A stretch of 64,000 nt of DNA from Desulfobaculum xiamenense (GCF_011927665.1 NZ_JAATJA010000001.1:911019-975018); one strand, 5' to 3'. Shown: positions 25,316-34,660, counted from the stretch's first letter. A program made the numbers and translations. The notes: generated from the sequence alone by a model not told the origin.

Positions 25316-27385
25316 CTACCTATCGTGCAGGAACCTGCGTTCGCCGTCTCGCCGCAGGGCCTGAAGTTTGCGGATGACGACATCCGCGATCTCATCCGGA
25401 GACATCCCCGGTGCGGCGGCAATCGTGATACCGCCCACGTTCATGGTCATCGCGGCGGCTCCGCCACAGGGCACGGCCCCAGCGCTCCCCTCCATGGCAC
25501 TCGCATTCCCAGGAAGAGGCTGGGCATTCGCCGTCGCAGGCGCGGTATGCGACACGACCGACGCAGCGGGAGCCACCGCCGGAACCGCTGCCGAGGTTTC
25601 CCCCGACGCGGCAGGCGTGGCGACAGGAGCCGCCTTGGCCACGACGGAAGCCGAAGTCGCTTCCGACGCGCCGGCAAGCGCACCCTTTTCCTCGCCTGCG
25701 GCTGCCTGCCCGTCTTTGTTGGGAGCAAACATGCCCCCCAGGAATTCACCAAGGGACTCGCCACCCATGCCGCCCAGGATTCCGCCCACTATCCCGCCAA
25801 GCGCGGTACCGATCACGGGAACGACCGATCCTATGGCCGCACCAGCCATGGCTCCGGCCGCCGAACCGCCAATGCTTCCGAGGCTTCCCCCAACCTTGGC
25901 GGTGTCGCCAGAGCGTACGGCATCGACCATGTCCAAGGCCGAAAGTGCCATCCCCACAGGGCGAAACACCTTGCCTACGGCCCGGCCAGCAGTTTTCAGC
26001 CCGCCCTTGCCGAATACCGAACCAAACGCACGCCCCTTGTCCATAGCCTTGCCAATGATGGATTTCGCCACAACGGCGGGCTTCGTAACCACGGTCCGGA
26101 AATTTTCGACAAGTCCCCCGGCTAACGCACGCTTGGGCCTCCGCACCCTTCTAGGTACACGCGCCCTCTTTTTTTTGCGCCGACCTTTTTTCCCATCCGA
26201 TTCGCCGCCCCCGGACTCGCCCCCGCTCATGGCACCGCCTCCAAGATTGACGACTCGTACGGGAATGGCGAATCCGCCGCCCCCCTTGCCGACAATTGAA
26301 GCCGCAAGCCGCTTCAGCTTGCCCAAGGCAAGTACCGCGGAGAAAACCACAGCGACCACACCGGCAATGGCGACGGCAATGCCAGCCCAATCCCCCATGG
26401 CCGCCGATTGGGCAACGCTTGCGAACCCGTCACGCAGTTGACCAAGCCCAGCGGCAAGGCAATCCGTTCCCATGTCCATGAGCGGAGCCACAGCTCCGCC
26501 CACAAGTCCCGAAAATTCGCTCACCGCACCGCCGATGACGGTGTTCAACCGGTTGTATGCCCCGGCGTAGGCTTCCGCACCGGAGCGGCCCTCATCACTC
26601 AAAATGTTCAACTGGCGCTGACGCCCCAGCAGTTCGTCAACGCCCTCCCGCCGCTTGCGAAGCTGCGCCACGAAGGCCGCGCCATCCGCACCCAAAAGTT
26701 CATTGGCGGCAGCCGTCGCGCCAGCGGCATCCGGCATGTCCTTCAGTGCGGTGGCCACCGCCTGAAACTGTTCCTCGGGAGAAAGCTCCCGAAGTTTTTC
26801 TGCGGAGAGGCCGAGGGCCCGCAGGCTTTCACCTGCGGGCGACTCGCCTCCCGATTCCATTGCCGACTTCAGGCCATTGCCAAGCGCACCGATAAGCTTG
26901 CCCGCGGACGAAGCCTGCATGCCCATGTCGCCAAGAACGCCTTCCCATGCCGCCAGCCCGTCGGCGGACACGCCAAGCGCCCCCGCAAGGACGTTCTGGC
27001 GCACCGTGAGCTGATTCCATTCAGTCACGGCGGCACAGACCCGTGCAACAACATCGGCATACAGTTCCGCAGCGGCCAGCGCTCCATCGACCCGTTCGCC
27101 CTTTTCGGCGCTCTGCCCTCCCAAAGGTGCTCCGCCGTTGTCGGGCTTGCGCTCCCCTGCGGAGCCGGACGCCGGAGCGCCACCTCCGTGGAGCTTCGAA
27201 ACCGGGGCGGGCTCGTTCGTTCCAGCTTCACCAGCCGCCCCCAACAGGCCATCCAAACGGGTGACGATGTCGGGCATGACGACGCGGATGTCCTTGAGAC
27301 ACGCCACGCCCATCTTCACCACTGGCACCATCTGCCCCTGCGCGACAACCCCATCCTGATCGGCGGAAACACCTTGATTGGACAC
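25316..27385 (-). CDS. Tail tape-measure protein, P2 gpT-like
   Basis: 689 aa, Ala/Gly-rich. Helical N-terminal part with MPDAAGATAAANELLGADG and LRKRREGVDELLGRQRQL, hydrophobic helices near 330-355 (GIAVAIAGVVAVVFSAVLAL), a basic cluster (KGRRKKKRARVPRRVRRPKR) and a glycine-rich hydrophobic stretch near 500-560. It sets tail length and may cross the target membrane. GTG start at 27385 overlapping the E' stop by one base. It is shorter than P2 gpT (about 815 aa), which would give a shorter tail. Confidence 0.85.
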   Translation of the reverse strand: MSNQGVSADQDGVVAQGQMVPVVKMGVACLKDIRVVMPDIVTRLDGLLGAAGEAGTNEPAPVSKLHGGGAPASGSAGERKPDNGGAPLGGQSAEKGERVDGALAAAELYADVVARVCAAVTEWNQLTVRQNVLAGALGVSADGLAAWEGVLGDMGMQASSAGKLIGALGNGLKSAMESGGESPAGESLRALGLSAEKLRELSPEEQFQAVATALKDMPDAAGATAAANELLGADGAAFVAQLRKRREGVDELLGRQRQLNILSDEGRSGAEAYAGAYNRLNTVIGGAVSEFSGLVGGAVAPLMDMGTDCLAAGLGQLRDGFASVAQSAAMGDWAGIAVAIAGVVAVVFSAVLALGKLKRLAASIVGKGGGGFAIPVRVVNLGGGAMSGGESGGGESDGKKGRRKKKRARVPRRVRRPKRALAGGLVENFRTVVTKPAVVAKSIIGKAMDKGRAFGSVFGKGGLKTAGRAVGKVFRPVGMALSALDMVDAVRSGDTAKVGGSLGSIGGSAAGAMAGAAIGSVVPVIGTALGGIVGGILGGMGGESLGEFLGGMFAPNKDGQAAAGEEKGALAGASEATSASVVAKAAPVATPAASGETSAAVPAVAPAASVVSHTAPATANAQPLPGNASAMEGSAGAVPCGGAAAMTMNVGGITIAAAPGMSPDEIADVVIRKLQALRRDGERRFLHDR

Positions 27386-27758
27386 TACATGCTCCGTTTA
27401 TTTGACAGATGCGAAAGCCACATCACGAATTCATCGACCGCCAGCCCCAGAATCTCGGCGCGGCTCCAGCCCGTATGCGATGCGAGGGCCAGAACGCCGC
27501 GCCGGGCGTCGTCGGCGTCTAGGACAAAAAACCCGTGTAGCGTTCCTGCACCTTGCGATAGTCCTTCATGTCCAGCCCTTCGAGGACGGCGGGCGGAACC
27601 TCGCACAGCGTGGCGAAGAGGATCAGTTCCTTCTCCAGATCGGTGCCGCCGCGCTTGTCGCCGAGGACCATGTCGCCCACGCGGGGGCGGCGCATGTGCA
27701 GCTCGGCGTAGGTCTGGCCCTTGTGCTCAACGGGATAGTCCAGGGTGATCGTTTCCAT
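27385..27758 (-). CDS. Tail assembly chaperone extension E+E', made by -1 frameshift
   Basis: The E frame and the downstream E' frame together give a product that starts as E and continues past the slip site as FFVLDADDARRGVLALASH, ending NKRSM at the tape-measure start. The slippery heptamer T TTT TTG lies near 27526-27532 on the minus strand, four codons before the end of E (reading GGT TTT TTG TCC TAG). The same heptamer is used by P2. Assembly chaperones of this type coat the tape measure. The E' frame lacks a plausible start of its own, which supports frameshifting. Confidence 0.78.
27519..27758 (-). CDS. Tail assembly protein, P2 gpE-like (unshifted product)
   Basis: 79 aa: METITLDYPVEHKGQTYAEL, with RPRVGDMV and KELILFATLCEVPP, the pattern of the short gpE tail-assembly chaperone. 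It ends TGFLS just after the slippery site. ATG 27758; it lies 10 bases after the tube gene. Confidence 0.85.
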   Translation of the reverse strand: METITLDYPVEHKGQTYAELHMRRPRVGDMVLGDKRGGTDLEKELILFATLCEVPPAVLEGLDMKDYRKVQERYTGFLS

Positions 27759-27767
27759 GTCCGTCTC

Positions 27768-28274
27768 CTACATCCCGCAGGCCTTGCGGATTTCGGCGAG
27801 CTGATCGACGCCGCCGATGATGCGCTTCATGTTCGGCACGTCGATCTCGTGCAGCACCTTTCCACCCTGCTCGCGCTTGTAGTAGGTCAGCGCCACGGTC
27901 ACGGACAGCGTGGACTTCTCGCCCGGCTTCCACGCGCCGGACTCGATCTTCACAACGCAGCCGCGCATCTGGATGGTGACGGGCGTCACCGTGCCGTCGA
28001 GGCTTTCCAGCGCGCCGCGCGCGGTGATCTGCACGCCGCTGTTCTGCGTCACGCCGAAGCTCATCAGCACGTCCGCGCACTGGCGGGTGAGGGTGAAGGT
28101 GCCCTCCAGCTTCTCCATGCCCATGTCCAGCGCAACGGGGGCGTCCATGCCGCCCGCGCGGAAGTCGTCGGTGACGAGGGACAGGCTCGGGGGCTGGACT
28201 TCCTCGCAGTCGCCCACATAGCCGCGACCATCCACGAACAGTGCGAAATTCTTCAGAATATCCTTGGCAGGCAT
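27768..28274 (-). CDS. Major tail tube protein, P2 FII-like
   Basis: 168 aa: an N-terminal LKNFALFVDGRGYVGDCEEV, AGGMDAPVALDMGMEKLEG and TVALTYYKREQGGKVLHEID match the FII tube family. It forms the rigid inner tube of a contractile tail. The ATG at 28274 overlaps the sheath stop (ATGA). Confidence 0.93.
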   Translation of the reverse strand: MPAKDILKNFALFVDGRGYVGDCEEVQPPSLSLVTDDFRAGGMDAPVALDMGMEKLEGTFTLTRQCADVLMSFGVTQNSGVQITARGALESLDGTVTPVTIQMRGCVVKIESGAWKPGEKSTLSVTVALTYYKREQGGKVLHEIDVPNMKRIIGGVDQLAEIRKACGM

Positions 28275-29482
28275 CAGTTGAAGACCTCCTCGATGTAGTC
28301 GTTGACCAGATGCGAACGGAACGTCACGTGCTCGGCCGGGTACGGCGGGGTGAAGTCGAAGTCGAAGTAGACCTTGCCCTGCTGCACCTGATCCGGGGTG
28401 TTGAGTTCAGGGTCGGCCCAGCACTCGCCGCCGAGGATGGCACCCACCGCCGTGAGGTGGCGCAGGTAGGCGTTCACGCCTTCCACCACGTCCTCCACGT
28501 AGGTCTTGGTGATGTTGCGATCCACGGCCCACAGGTGCGCGGCGAGGATGGACTCGTTGATCATGTCCGCCGTACGGCGCACGGACAGGAAGCACCACTT
28601 GGGATCGATGCTGCCGGTGCGGTTGCCCCACAGGCGATAGCCGCCCTCGTTGATGATGGTGGCCACGTTCTTCTCGTTCAACGCGTTGGCGCGGCAGTTC
28701 GTATCGCCGAGGGTGAAGTCCACCGGGCGCGCGGTGCCGGACACGCCAAGCACCTCGCGATTGGAGGGCGACCACCAGAAGCCACGGTCGTTGTCCGTGC
28801 GGGCGATCATGCCTGCCACGCGGGCCGAGGCGGGCTCGTCGTGGTACGCGCCGTCGCGGAACACCTTCACCCACGGGTCCACCATAAACACGCGGGCCGT
28901 GCCGCTGTCGCCAATGGCGGCGATGGCGTCGGCGTCGTTGGTATTCGGGCCGTCGGCGATGACCACCGCGCGCAGCCGTTCGGCAATGCCTTCCAGCTCC
29001 GCCACCACGGGATTCTTGAGGTGCTTGCCGGGGTTCGCCGGGTCCTCGGCGCGCTGGTGCGTGAAGCCCGGGGCGACGAGGATGCGCGGGGTGAAGCCGA
29101 GAACGGACTGGCTGGCCAGAAGTGCCTGCACGCCGGTGTACTGGCCGGTGGTCGCGTCCACGCCGCCGACAATCGCCGTCATGGTGGCGGCCTCATCGGC
29201 CCCCTCGTCCACACGAATCACGACGACCATGGCCCCGCACTGGTCCAGAATGCCGTCCAGCGCGACGGGCAGCGTGCCCTTGCCCGCGCCGGTGGTGTCG
29301 AGCTTTGCGGCCTCGCGCCGGTTACCCGCTACAAGCACCGGGACGTTCAGGGGAAAGACGCTAGCATCGGCGTCCGGAGCCGTGCCCACAATGCCGATGA
29401 CGGAACTCTTCACCGTGCGAATGGGACGCGGACCGGCATCGATCTCGATGACTTCCACGCCATGCAGAAACTGTTCAGACAT
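28274..29482 (-). CDS. Contractile tail sheath protein, P2 FI-like
   Basis: 402 aa: FLHGVEVIEIDAGPRPI at the N-terminus, VIGIVGTAPDAD, ILVAPGFTHQ, WWSPSNREVLGVSGTARPVD, GYRLWGNRTG and FLSVRRTADMINESI. These are clear sheath signatures. It contracts to drive the tube through the target envelope. Adjacent to the tube gene as in all P2-like tails. Confidence 0.95.
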   Translation of the reverse strand: MSEQFLHGVEVIEIDAGPRPIRTVKSSVIGIVGTAPDADASVFPLNVPVLVAGNRREAAKLDTTGAGKGTLPVALDGILDQCGAMVVVIRVDEGADEAATMTAIVGGVDATTGQYTGVQALLASQSVLGFTPRILVAPGFTHQRAEDPANPGKHLKNPVVAELEGIAERLRAVVIADGPNTNDADAIAAIGDSGTARVFMVDPWVKVFRDGAYHDEPASARVAGMIARTDNDRGFWWSPSNREVLGVSGTARPVDFTLGDTNCRANALNEKNVATIINEGGYRLWGNRTGSIDPKWCFLSVRRTADMINESILAAHLWAVDRNITKTYVEDVVEGVNAYLRHLTAVGAILGGECWADPELNTPDQVQQGKVYFDFDFTPPYPAEHVTFRSHLVNDYIEEVFN

Positions 29483-29485
29483 TGA

Positions 29486-30082
29486 TCAAACCTCGTGTGT
29501 TGCGGTTTCGGTTGCAGGTTCAACAGGCCATTCGACACTTTCGGGAAATTTGGACTGCTCGGGGATAGTCTCCAACGCGGAGGCATAGACGTCCCACGCG
29601 GTAAGCTGGGCGTCGATGTCCGTGGTGTCGCCTCCGCTGGCGACAACGGCTCGACGATGCCGCAGGAGCTGCATGGCCGCAGGGTCGTAGACCTCGCGCA
29701 TGCGGCGGTCGCGCTCGGCGCGGATGGTGGCGGCGAGCTGCGCGCCGCGCGCCTCGGCGTCCTCCACCCACTGCATGCCGTCCCATGCGTGATACTCGCT
29801 GGGCGGCGGGGCTATGGTCGCGCCCTCGGGGATGGTATCGCCGATGTCGGTGATCTCGTGGCGCTCGCGGGGGCTGGTCCAGTACGCGGCACCGCGCAGG
29901 TCCGGGACCACGGTCCACGCCTCGCCGCTCCAGCGGGCGATCTCGTCCTCGGCACACACGGGCGGTGCGGCCTCGGTCGCATGCGCGGGGATGAGATACA
30001 CGCCGGGTTCCAGCGGGCTCTCGTCCGCCTCGCCCTGCCCCAGATACACGCCGCTGACCGGATGATAGTGATGGATGATCAT
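29486..30082 (-). CDS. Tail fibre assembly-type protein (P2 G position)
   Basis: 198 aa: YHPVSGVYLGQGEADESPLEPG, LIPAHATEAAPP and a C-terminal helical segment (ERDRRMREVYDPAAMQLLRHR). The N-terminal Y.P..G.YLG opening is typical of tail-fibre chaperones and short fibre-associated proteins. It sits after the fibre gene. It probably helps fold the fibre; a structural role is also possible. Confidence 0.75.
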   Translation of the reverse strand: MIIHHYHPVSGVYLGQGEADESPLEPGVYLIPAHATEAAPPVCAEDEIARWSGEAWTVVPDLRGAAYWTSPRERHEITDIGDTIPEGATIAPPPSEYHAWDGMQWVEDAEARGAQLAATIRAERDRRMREVYDPAAMQLLRHRRAVVASGGDTTDIDAQLTAWDVYASALETIPEQSKFPESVEWPVEPATETATHEV

Positions 30083-30094
30083 GCGTGATGACTC

Positions 30095-31456
30095 CTAGTA
30101 TTTAATGCAGTACATGAGCGCGACGTTGCGGGGGCGGGTTTCTGGACCGCCGGTCATTGATGTCGTGCCACCAAATGCCCCCGGCAAATGACCGCCATCT
30201 CTTGCGCACGAAGTACTATCTCCACTAAAAGCTATACGCTGTTGGTGGTCATGCGCTTTGATTTCATCCCCCTGCGCACTCCCCAGCGCACGCCCGGCAT
30301 CCACACCGCGCCCGTCGTCCCAACCGCGCACGAATTCGCCGCGCAGGTCCGGCAGGTTGAACGTGGTGGAGCCGTCGCCTGCGCCGAAGCGCGTGCCAAT
30401 GGCCGCAAACAGGTTCGCATATGTCGTACGCCCGACCGCCGCGCCGTTGCACTTGAGGTGATGCTTGGGCGCAGTAGCCGTCGCCACGGCGATGATCGCC
30501 CCCACCGGAACCTCGCTGGCTTTCCACGCAAAATCGCTTGCATCGTGCCCATCGAGCGTATCTGCATCCAAGCCGCTCCCCGACCCGTCATTGCCGTGAT
30601 GCCAAACCTTGTGCCCGTTCAGGGTGATATCCAGCGGGAGCGTCTGCCCCTGCGTATCTCTTGCAGTTAGATCAAGCTTTCCATACTTTGGGCTGTAGTA
30701 CCCCCGAACATCCCCCTCTCCATGCGAGGAACTGTAACTATTCCATGTGACATAGCCGCCACTCACCGTCAGCCCATGTCGAGCCCTTAACGTGTCGGCA
30801 TCCACACCCCCGTCAAAACTTCCCCCGGCCTTCGGCACCGCACCCACCTGCGCGGCGGTCACGGAGTGAGGGTTCGACTTGCTCCCCGTGTGGGCGGCAA
30901 GGTCCGTCTGCTCGGCCTTCTTGGCCAGCGTCTGCCTAATGTCCGGATGCGCCTGCGAATCGCGATTGTGCGCAGTCACGGCCGTGGTCGCCATACGCTC
31001 GGCGTACTCACGGCTGGCCAGCACCACCGTGGGGTCCACCTTGAGCGTCACGGACGCAGCGCTACCCACCTCCATGACAAGGCGCACGCGCAGCTCCGCC
31101 GCGCTGCCCTCATCGAGCTTCGGCTTGTAGGACGCGGGCAGGTTGCCCACGGCGAACAGGTTGCCGTCGCTGTCGATGACGCCCGCCTCGCGAATGGTCC
31201 AGCCGCCCACCTCAGACGGAATAACCAGTTCGCCCACGATGTAGTTGGGATTGTCCGGGTCAGTCTCAAGTGTGTTGAGCTGCGCCCGGTACACCTCACG
31301 CACGAGGGCCGTGCGCACCGCATCCGGCGTCACGCTCTCGCCGCCGCCGTCGCCCACGGCCATGTGCGTGAGCGTGATGCTCTGGCCGAGCGCAACGGCA
31401 TTCGCCAGCTTGGCCCGACCAATATCAGTGAGTATGACAAAGAATTCCTTGGCCAT
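30095..31456 (-). CDS. Tail fibre protein with collar domain (P2 H position)
   Basis: 453 aa. The N-terminal baseplate-attachment domain begins AKEFFVILTDIGRAKLANA and includes YIVGELVIPSEVGGWTIREAG. A shaft with HNRDSQAHPDIR and SNPHSVTAAQVGA repeats follows, and then a collar-type tip: VPVGAIIAVATATAPKHHLKCNG, FNLPDLRGEFVRGWD and a terminal RPRNVALMYCIKY. This is the receptor-binding part and decides target range. SD before the ATG at 31456 is AGGGAGC. Confidence 0.9.
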   Translation of the reverse strand: MAKEFFVILTDIGRAKLANAVALGQSITLTHMAVGDGGGESVTPDAVRTALVREVYRAQLNTLETDPDNPNYIVGELVIPSEVGGWTIREAGVIDSDGNLFAVGNLPASYKPKLDEGSAAELRVRLVMEVGSAASVTLKVDPTVVLASREYAERMATTAVTAHNRDSQAHPDIRQTLAKKAEQTDLAAHTGSKSNPHSVTAAQVGAVPKAGGSFDGGVDADTLRARHGLTVSGGYVTWNSYSSSHGEGDVRGYYSPKYGKLDLTARDTQGQTLPLDITLNGHKVWHHGNDGSGSGLDADTLDGHDASDFAWKASEVPVGAIIAVATATAPKHHLKCNGAAVGRTTYANLFAAIGTRFGAGDGSTTFNLPDLRGEFVRGWDDGRGVDAGRALGSAQGDEIKAHDHQQRIAFSGDSTSCARDGGHLPGAFGGTTSMTGGPETRPRNVALMYCIKY

Positions 31457-31466
31457 TGCTCCCTCG

Positions 31467-32081
31467 CTAGGGGTTGACGGTTACGCTTGAAAAGTTCTGC
31501 AACGCACATCCAGCCCACACGGCACCGGTCTCGGAGATGTTCTCGGCCTGCCACGGCACAACGCGAAGCACCGCGCCGGTCTGCAAGGCAACTCCCGCGC
31601 ACACCTCCCCACGCACCTTGCTCGCCACGGTGAACCCAGCAAAATGCGACCGCGTATTCTTGGCGGCGGCGACCACCCGCGTCAGCGAGCCGTACAGCGC
31701 GGCGTCCACGCCCCGGTCGTCCACCTCGATCTCGATGGAAAAGGTGAACGGCTGCCCGGCTGGCTCGGCCTCCCACCACTCGCGGATGCGCACACGGTAG
31801 CCCAGCGAGCCCACGGCCCGGTCCACGGCTCCGCGCGTGCCCTTGTGCCGATGCACCCACACGGCGGCGCGAACGACCTCGCGCTTCTGCTCCTCGCTCC
31901 ACGCGGCATCCCACGCATCCACGGACAGCGCCCACGCCAGCCATGGCAAAAGCTCCGCCGGACAGTCTCCGGGACTCCACACCTCACGCAGAGGCACGGG
32001 CACGGCGGACAGCCGCGCCACCCCCTCGGCCAGCGCCCGCTCCAGGGCCGACGCACTCGGCGGCAAAAGGCTCCTAGACAA
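31467..32081 (-). CDS. Baseplate/tail protein I, P2 gpI-like
   Basis: 204 aa: LLPPSASALERALAEGVARL, PAELLPWLAWALSVDAWD, VHRHKGTRGAVDRAVGSLGY and REWWEAEPAGQPFTFSIEIE are classic gpI motifs. A baseplate wedge component. It overlaps the end of the J gene by 8 bases. Confidence 0.92.
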   Translation of the reverse strand: MSRSLLPPSASALERALAEGVARLSAVPVPLREVWSPGDCPAELLPWLAWALSVDAWDAAWSEEQKREVVRAAVWVHRHKGTRGAVDRAVGSLGYRVRIREWWEAEPAGQPFTFSIEIEVDDRGVDAALYGSLTRVVAAAKNTRSHFAGFTVASKVRGEVCAGVALQTGAVLRVVPWQAENISETGAVWAGCALQNFSSVTVNP

Positions 32082-32961
32082 GGGCCACCTCCAGCGTCAC
32101 GCCCGCGCAGTGCGCAGCCTGATGCGGCAGGCACGCAACATCCGCCGCCGGAGCGACAAGCTTCACACGAGCTACGCCCTCCACCTGCAACGCTGCATAG
32201 AGTTTGGACAACGCCATGCCCGCGCCCAGTACGTGACTGGCCGCTGCCGTGGCAGCCAAGGTCCGGCCAGCCACCACCTTCACGGCCTCGAAACTCGGCC
32301 CCGGCTGCACATAGAGCGTGGCCCGCACCTCGTAGGAAACGATCTCCGCCGCACGCACCTCCACATGGTCCGTGAAAGGCCGCGTCTCTGCAGCCGAGAG
32401 GGCGGCGCGCACCGCGCCCAGCGTAACCTCGTCGGGCGTACCGTTCCCGCCCAGACCAAGCACATGCACCAGCACCTCGCCCGGCGCAGGGCTGGACACT
32501 GCGGCGTCCTTCACTCCCGGCACGTTCAGGGCATGGAACAGGTAGGCCCCGTCCGGCCCCGCCGTGCTGAAGCCCTCGGGTGCAAGCTGCACCCGGCGGC
32601 GAAACTCCGCATCGCTCTCCATGGTCGGCGGCACGGGCGGCAGCGCATCCGGATCACCGGGGTCCACCACCCGCCGCGTCAGCGGCACCAGCGCCGCAAG
32701 GTTGTCCAGATCGCTCCCCACGGCGTGGGCCAGCATCACGGCCCGGGCCGCATCGTTCACGCGCTGGCGCAGAAGCACCTCGCGATAGGCCGCCACCTCC
32801 AACACCTTGAGCGCGGGGTCGGATTCCAAAAGTGCCGTGTAGGCAGGATCGCGAGACACGAGGTCCGCGCGCATCGCGGCGAGCACCCTCTCGAAAGACA
32901 GTGTCTCCACCACGCGGGGCGCGGGTAACCGCGACAGATCAATGTCCGAAAAACCACTCAT
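32074..32961 (-). CDS. Baseplate J family protein, P2 gpJ-like
   Basis: 295 aa: DLSRLPAPRVVETLSFERVL, YREVLLRQRVNDAARAVMLA, GSDLDNLAALVPLTRRVVD, EFRRRVQLAPEGFSTAGPDGAY and VSSPAPGEVLVHVLG. Baseplate wedge protein. It overlaps gpW-like and gpI-like genes by a few bases. Confidence 0.95.
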   Translation of the reverse strand: MSGFSDIDLSRLPAPRVVETLSFERVLAAMRADLVSRDPAYTALLESDPALKVLEVAAYREVLLRQRVNDAARAVMLAHAVGSDLDNLAALVPLTRRVVDPGDPDALPPVPPTMESDAEFRRRVQLAPEGFSTAGPDGAYLFHALNVPGVKDAAVSSPAPGEVLVHVLGLGGNGTPDEVTLGAVRAALSAAETRPFTDHVEVRAAEIVSYEVRATLYVQPGPSFEAVKVVAGRTLAATAAASHVLGAGMALSKLYAALQVEGVARVKLVAPAADVACLPHQAAHCAGVTLEVALV

Positions 32962-33293
32962 ACGATGATCCCCTCCATGCTGATCTCACGTCCGTCCGGC
33001 AGGTAGGTGCCCACCAGATCGAGGCTCACATGCCCGGCCCCTGTGGCTTCGGCGCTCACGCGGGTCAGCCGGAAGCGCGGCTCCCACCGCGCGAGGGCCT
33101 CGGCCGTGGCGGCGTAGAGTTCCACCAGCGTTGCGCCGTTCAGTGGCGCATCCACCAGCTCGAACAGCCGCGAGCCGTAATCCCGCCGCATCACGCGCGA
33201 GCCGATGGGCGTGGTCAGGATGTCGCGCACGGACTGCCGCAGATGCTCAATGCCGGACAACTCCCGGCCCGTGGTCGCGTTCATGCCGCGCAT
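32958..33293 (-). CDS. Baseplate wedge protein, P2 gpW/gp25-like
   Basis: 111 aa: SGIEHLRQSVRDILTTPIGSR then MRRDYGSRLFELVD, the gp25-like signature. I chose the ATG at 33293, which overlaps the stop of the V gene (ATGA). The longer frame extending to 33824 is out of register with the V gene and is rejected. Confidence 0.92.
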   Translation of the reverse strand: MRGMNATTGRELSGIEHLRQSVRDILTTPIGSRVMRRDYGSRLFELVDAPLNGATLVELYAATAEALARWEPRFRLTRVSAEATGAGHVSLDLVGTYLPDGREISMEGIIV

Positions 33294-33955
33294 CACTTCG
33301 GCCCTCCGGTCTCGCCACCGTGCGGGCAGGGATGCACGTGCCCGTTGAGGGACACGGCAGCCGTCACATCGGCATCGGTGGTGATGTCGCCCTTGGCGTG
33401 CAGCGCGGCGTTGAAGATGGCGCTGCCGCCGCCAGAGCCGCCGCCCTGCGTCAACGGACCGTTGAGGAAGATGACGCCGTTCAAGGTGATGCGCGGGGCG
33501 GTGATCTCCACGCCCGCCCCGGCCGTTGCGCTGATGCGGCCACCGGCGCGCACGTTCACATCGCGCGAAACCTCGGCCACCACATCGCCCGGAACAAGGG
33601 CGTGCAGGCGGTGCGCCTCGCGGTCGTACTCGATGACCGCGCCGTCCGCGTACACCCGGCGGTCCACCGTGGGCACCACGGCGGGCGCGGGGTGCGCGGC
33701 CTGAAAGATGCTGCCCAACACCACGCCCTGCGCGGGTTCGCCAGAAGGCGACAGCACGAGCACCTGCTCGCCCACCTCCGGTGCCCACCACGTGCGGTCG
33801 TTCCCGGCGCGAAGGGTCAGCCACGGTAGCCAGTCCGAGACGGCCCCGCCCATGGCCACGCGCACGCGGGCCGCACCATAGTCCGCCTCGGCCACCGTGC
33901 CGAAGCGGATGAGCGACGCCAGCCGCCGCTCCATGTCAGATGCCCGGAAATCCAT
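33293..33955 (-). CDS. Baseplate spike protein, P2 gpV-like
   Basis: 220 aa from ATG 33955, preceded by GGAGG. N-terminal OB-like domain (ASLIRFGTVAEADYGAARVR, GEQVLVLSPSGEPAQGVVLG), then a beta-helix spike region, ending in a His/Cys tip GHVHPCPHGGETGG that could bind a metal at the spike point. It forms the membrane-puncturing spike under the hub. Confidence 0.9.
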   Translation of the reverse strand: MDFRASDMERRLASLIRFGTVAEADYGAARVRVAMGGAVSDWLPWLTLRAGNDRTWWAPEVGEQVLVLSPSGEPAQGVVLGSIFQAAHPAPAVVPTVDRRVYADGAVIEYDREAHRLHALVPGDVVAEVSRDVNVRAGGRISATAGAGVEITAPRITLNGVIFLNGPLTQGGGSGGGSAIFNAALHAKGDITTDADVTAAVSLNGHVHPCPHGGETGGPK

Positions 33956-34478
33956 CGGTGACCTCCACGTACTTGTCCTCGTGCGCCGCGCCGATGAGCG
34001 GCGAGTGCGACACCCGCACCTCCGAGGGCACCACACCCTCGCCGTCCCACACAGACGCCCCAACGAACACCACCTGCTCGAACTCCACGCGCCAGCCGCA
34101 TCCATCCGCGACGTCAGACGCCTGCTCCGCAAGCTGAAATGTCGCGGGATTCCCGGCGACACCGAACCGATTGCCGTCCACGAACGTGAGCACCCGCGAA
34201 ACGAGCGACCGGAGTCGCAAAATATCCTCCGGAGTACGCGAAGCGACCTTCACCCGAGCCACCCATCCGCAACGAAGCGGAAGATGCCCCCCGCAGTCGC
34301 CAATCACGACGCCCCGAGACACCTTCACGAGATTCAACCAAATCACGGGCATTGCGACGGTCTCCCCGCCATCGGAATTGGAAACGACCGTCACGTCAGG
34401 AAACGAAGCGGCAAAGGCCTCGACAACCGCGTCGTGCACGATCGAAATCACATTCTCTTCGCATCCATTGCCGGACAT
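33936..34478 (-). CDS. Tail-module protein of unknown role, first gene of the tail operon
   Basis: 180 aa from ATG 34478, with GGAG seven bases upstream; a longer frame reaches 34544. It opens MSGNGCEENVISIVHDAVVEAF, with a strand-rich middle (WVARVKVASRTPEDILRL) and C-terminal VEVTDGFPGI. It overlaps the V gene by 20 bases. Size and position would fit a tail terminator or completion protein, but I cannot match it to P2 R or S. Confidence 0.6.
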   Translation of the reverse strand: MSGNGCEENVISIVHDAVVEAFAASFPDVTVVSNSDGGETVAMPVIWLNLVKVSRGVVIGDCGGHLPLRCGWVARVKVASRTPEDILRLRSLVSRVLTFVDGNRFGVAGNPATFQLAEQASDVADGCGWRVEFEQVVFVGASVWDGEGVVPSEVRVSHSPLIGAAHEDKYVEVTDGFPGI

Positions 34479-34660
34479 TGCGTTCTCCATTTCTTCACGA
34501 ATCACGCGGCACGACTGCCGCATTCGAAACGAATCACAACCCATGGCCTCTGCAGCCCTTCATCGTTGCGACACGATGTGAGTAGCAGCAAACGGACACG
34601 CCTCGTGTCACATGTGCCAGATGGCAAATCCTCTTCTCGTCGCACAGCAATCCCACAACA

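Noticed and set aside
25368-26441. Plus-strand Pro/Ala-rich frame
   Set aside because: Shadow of the Ala/Gly-rich tape-measure gene on the minus strand.
23726-34478. Complete P2-like prophage
   Set aside because: No capsid, portal, terminase, integrase, repressor or lysis genes adjoin the tail genes. The terminase at 50 kb is GpA-type, in a different island and with unrelated neighbours.
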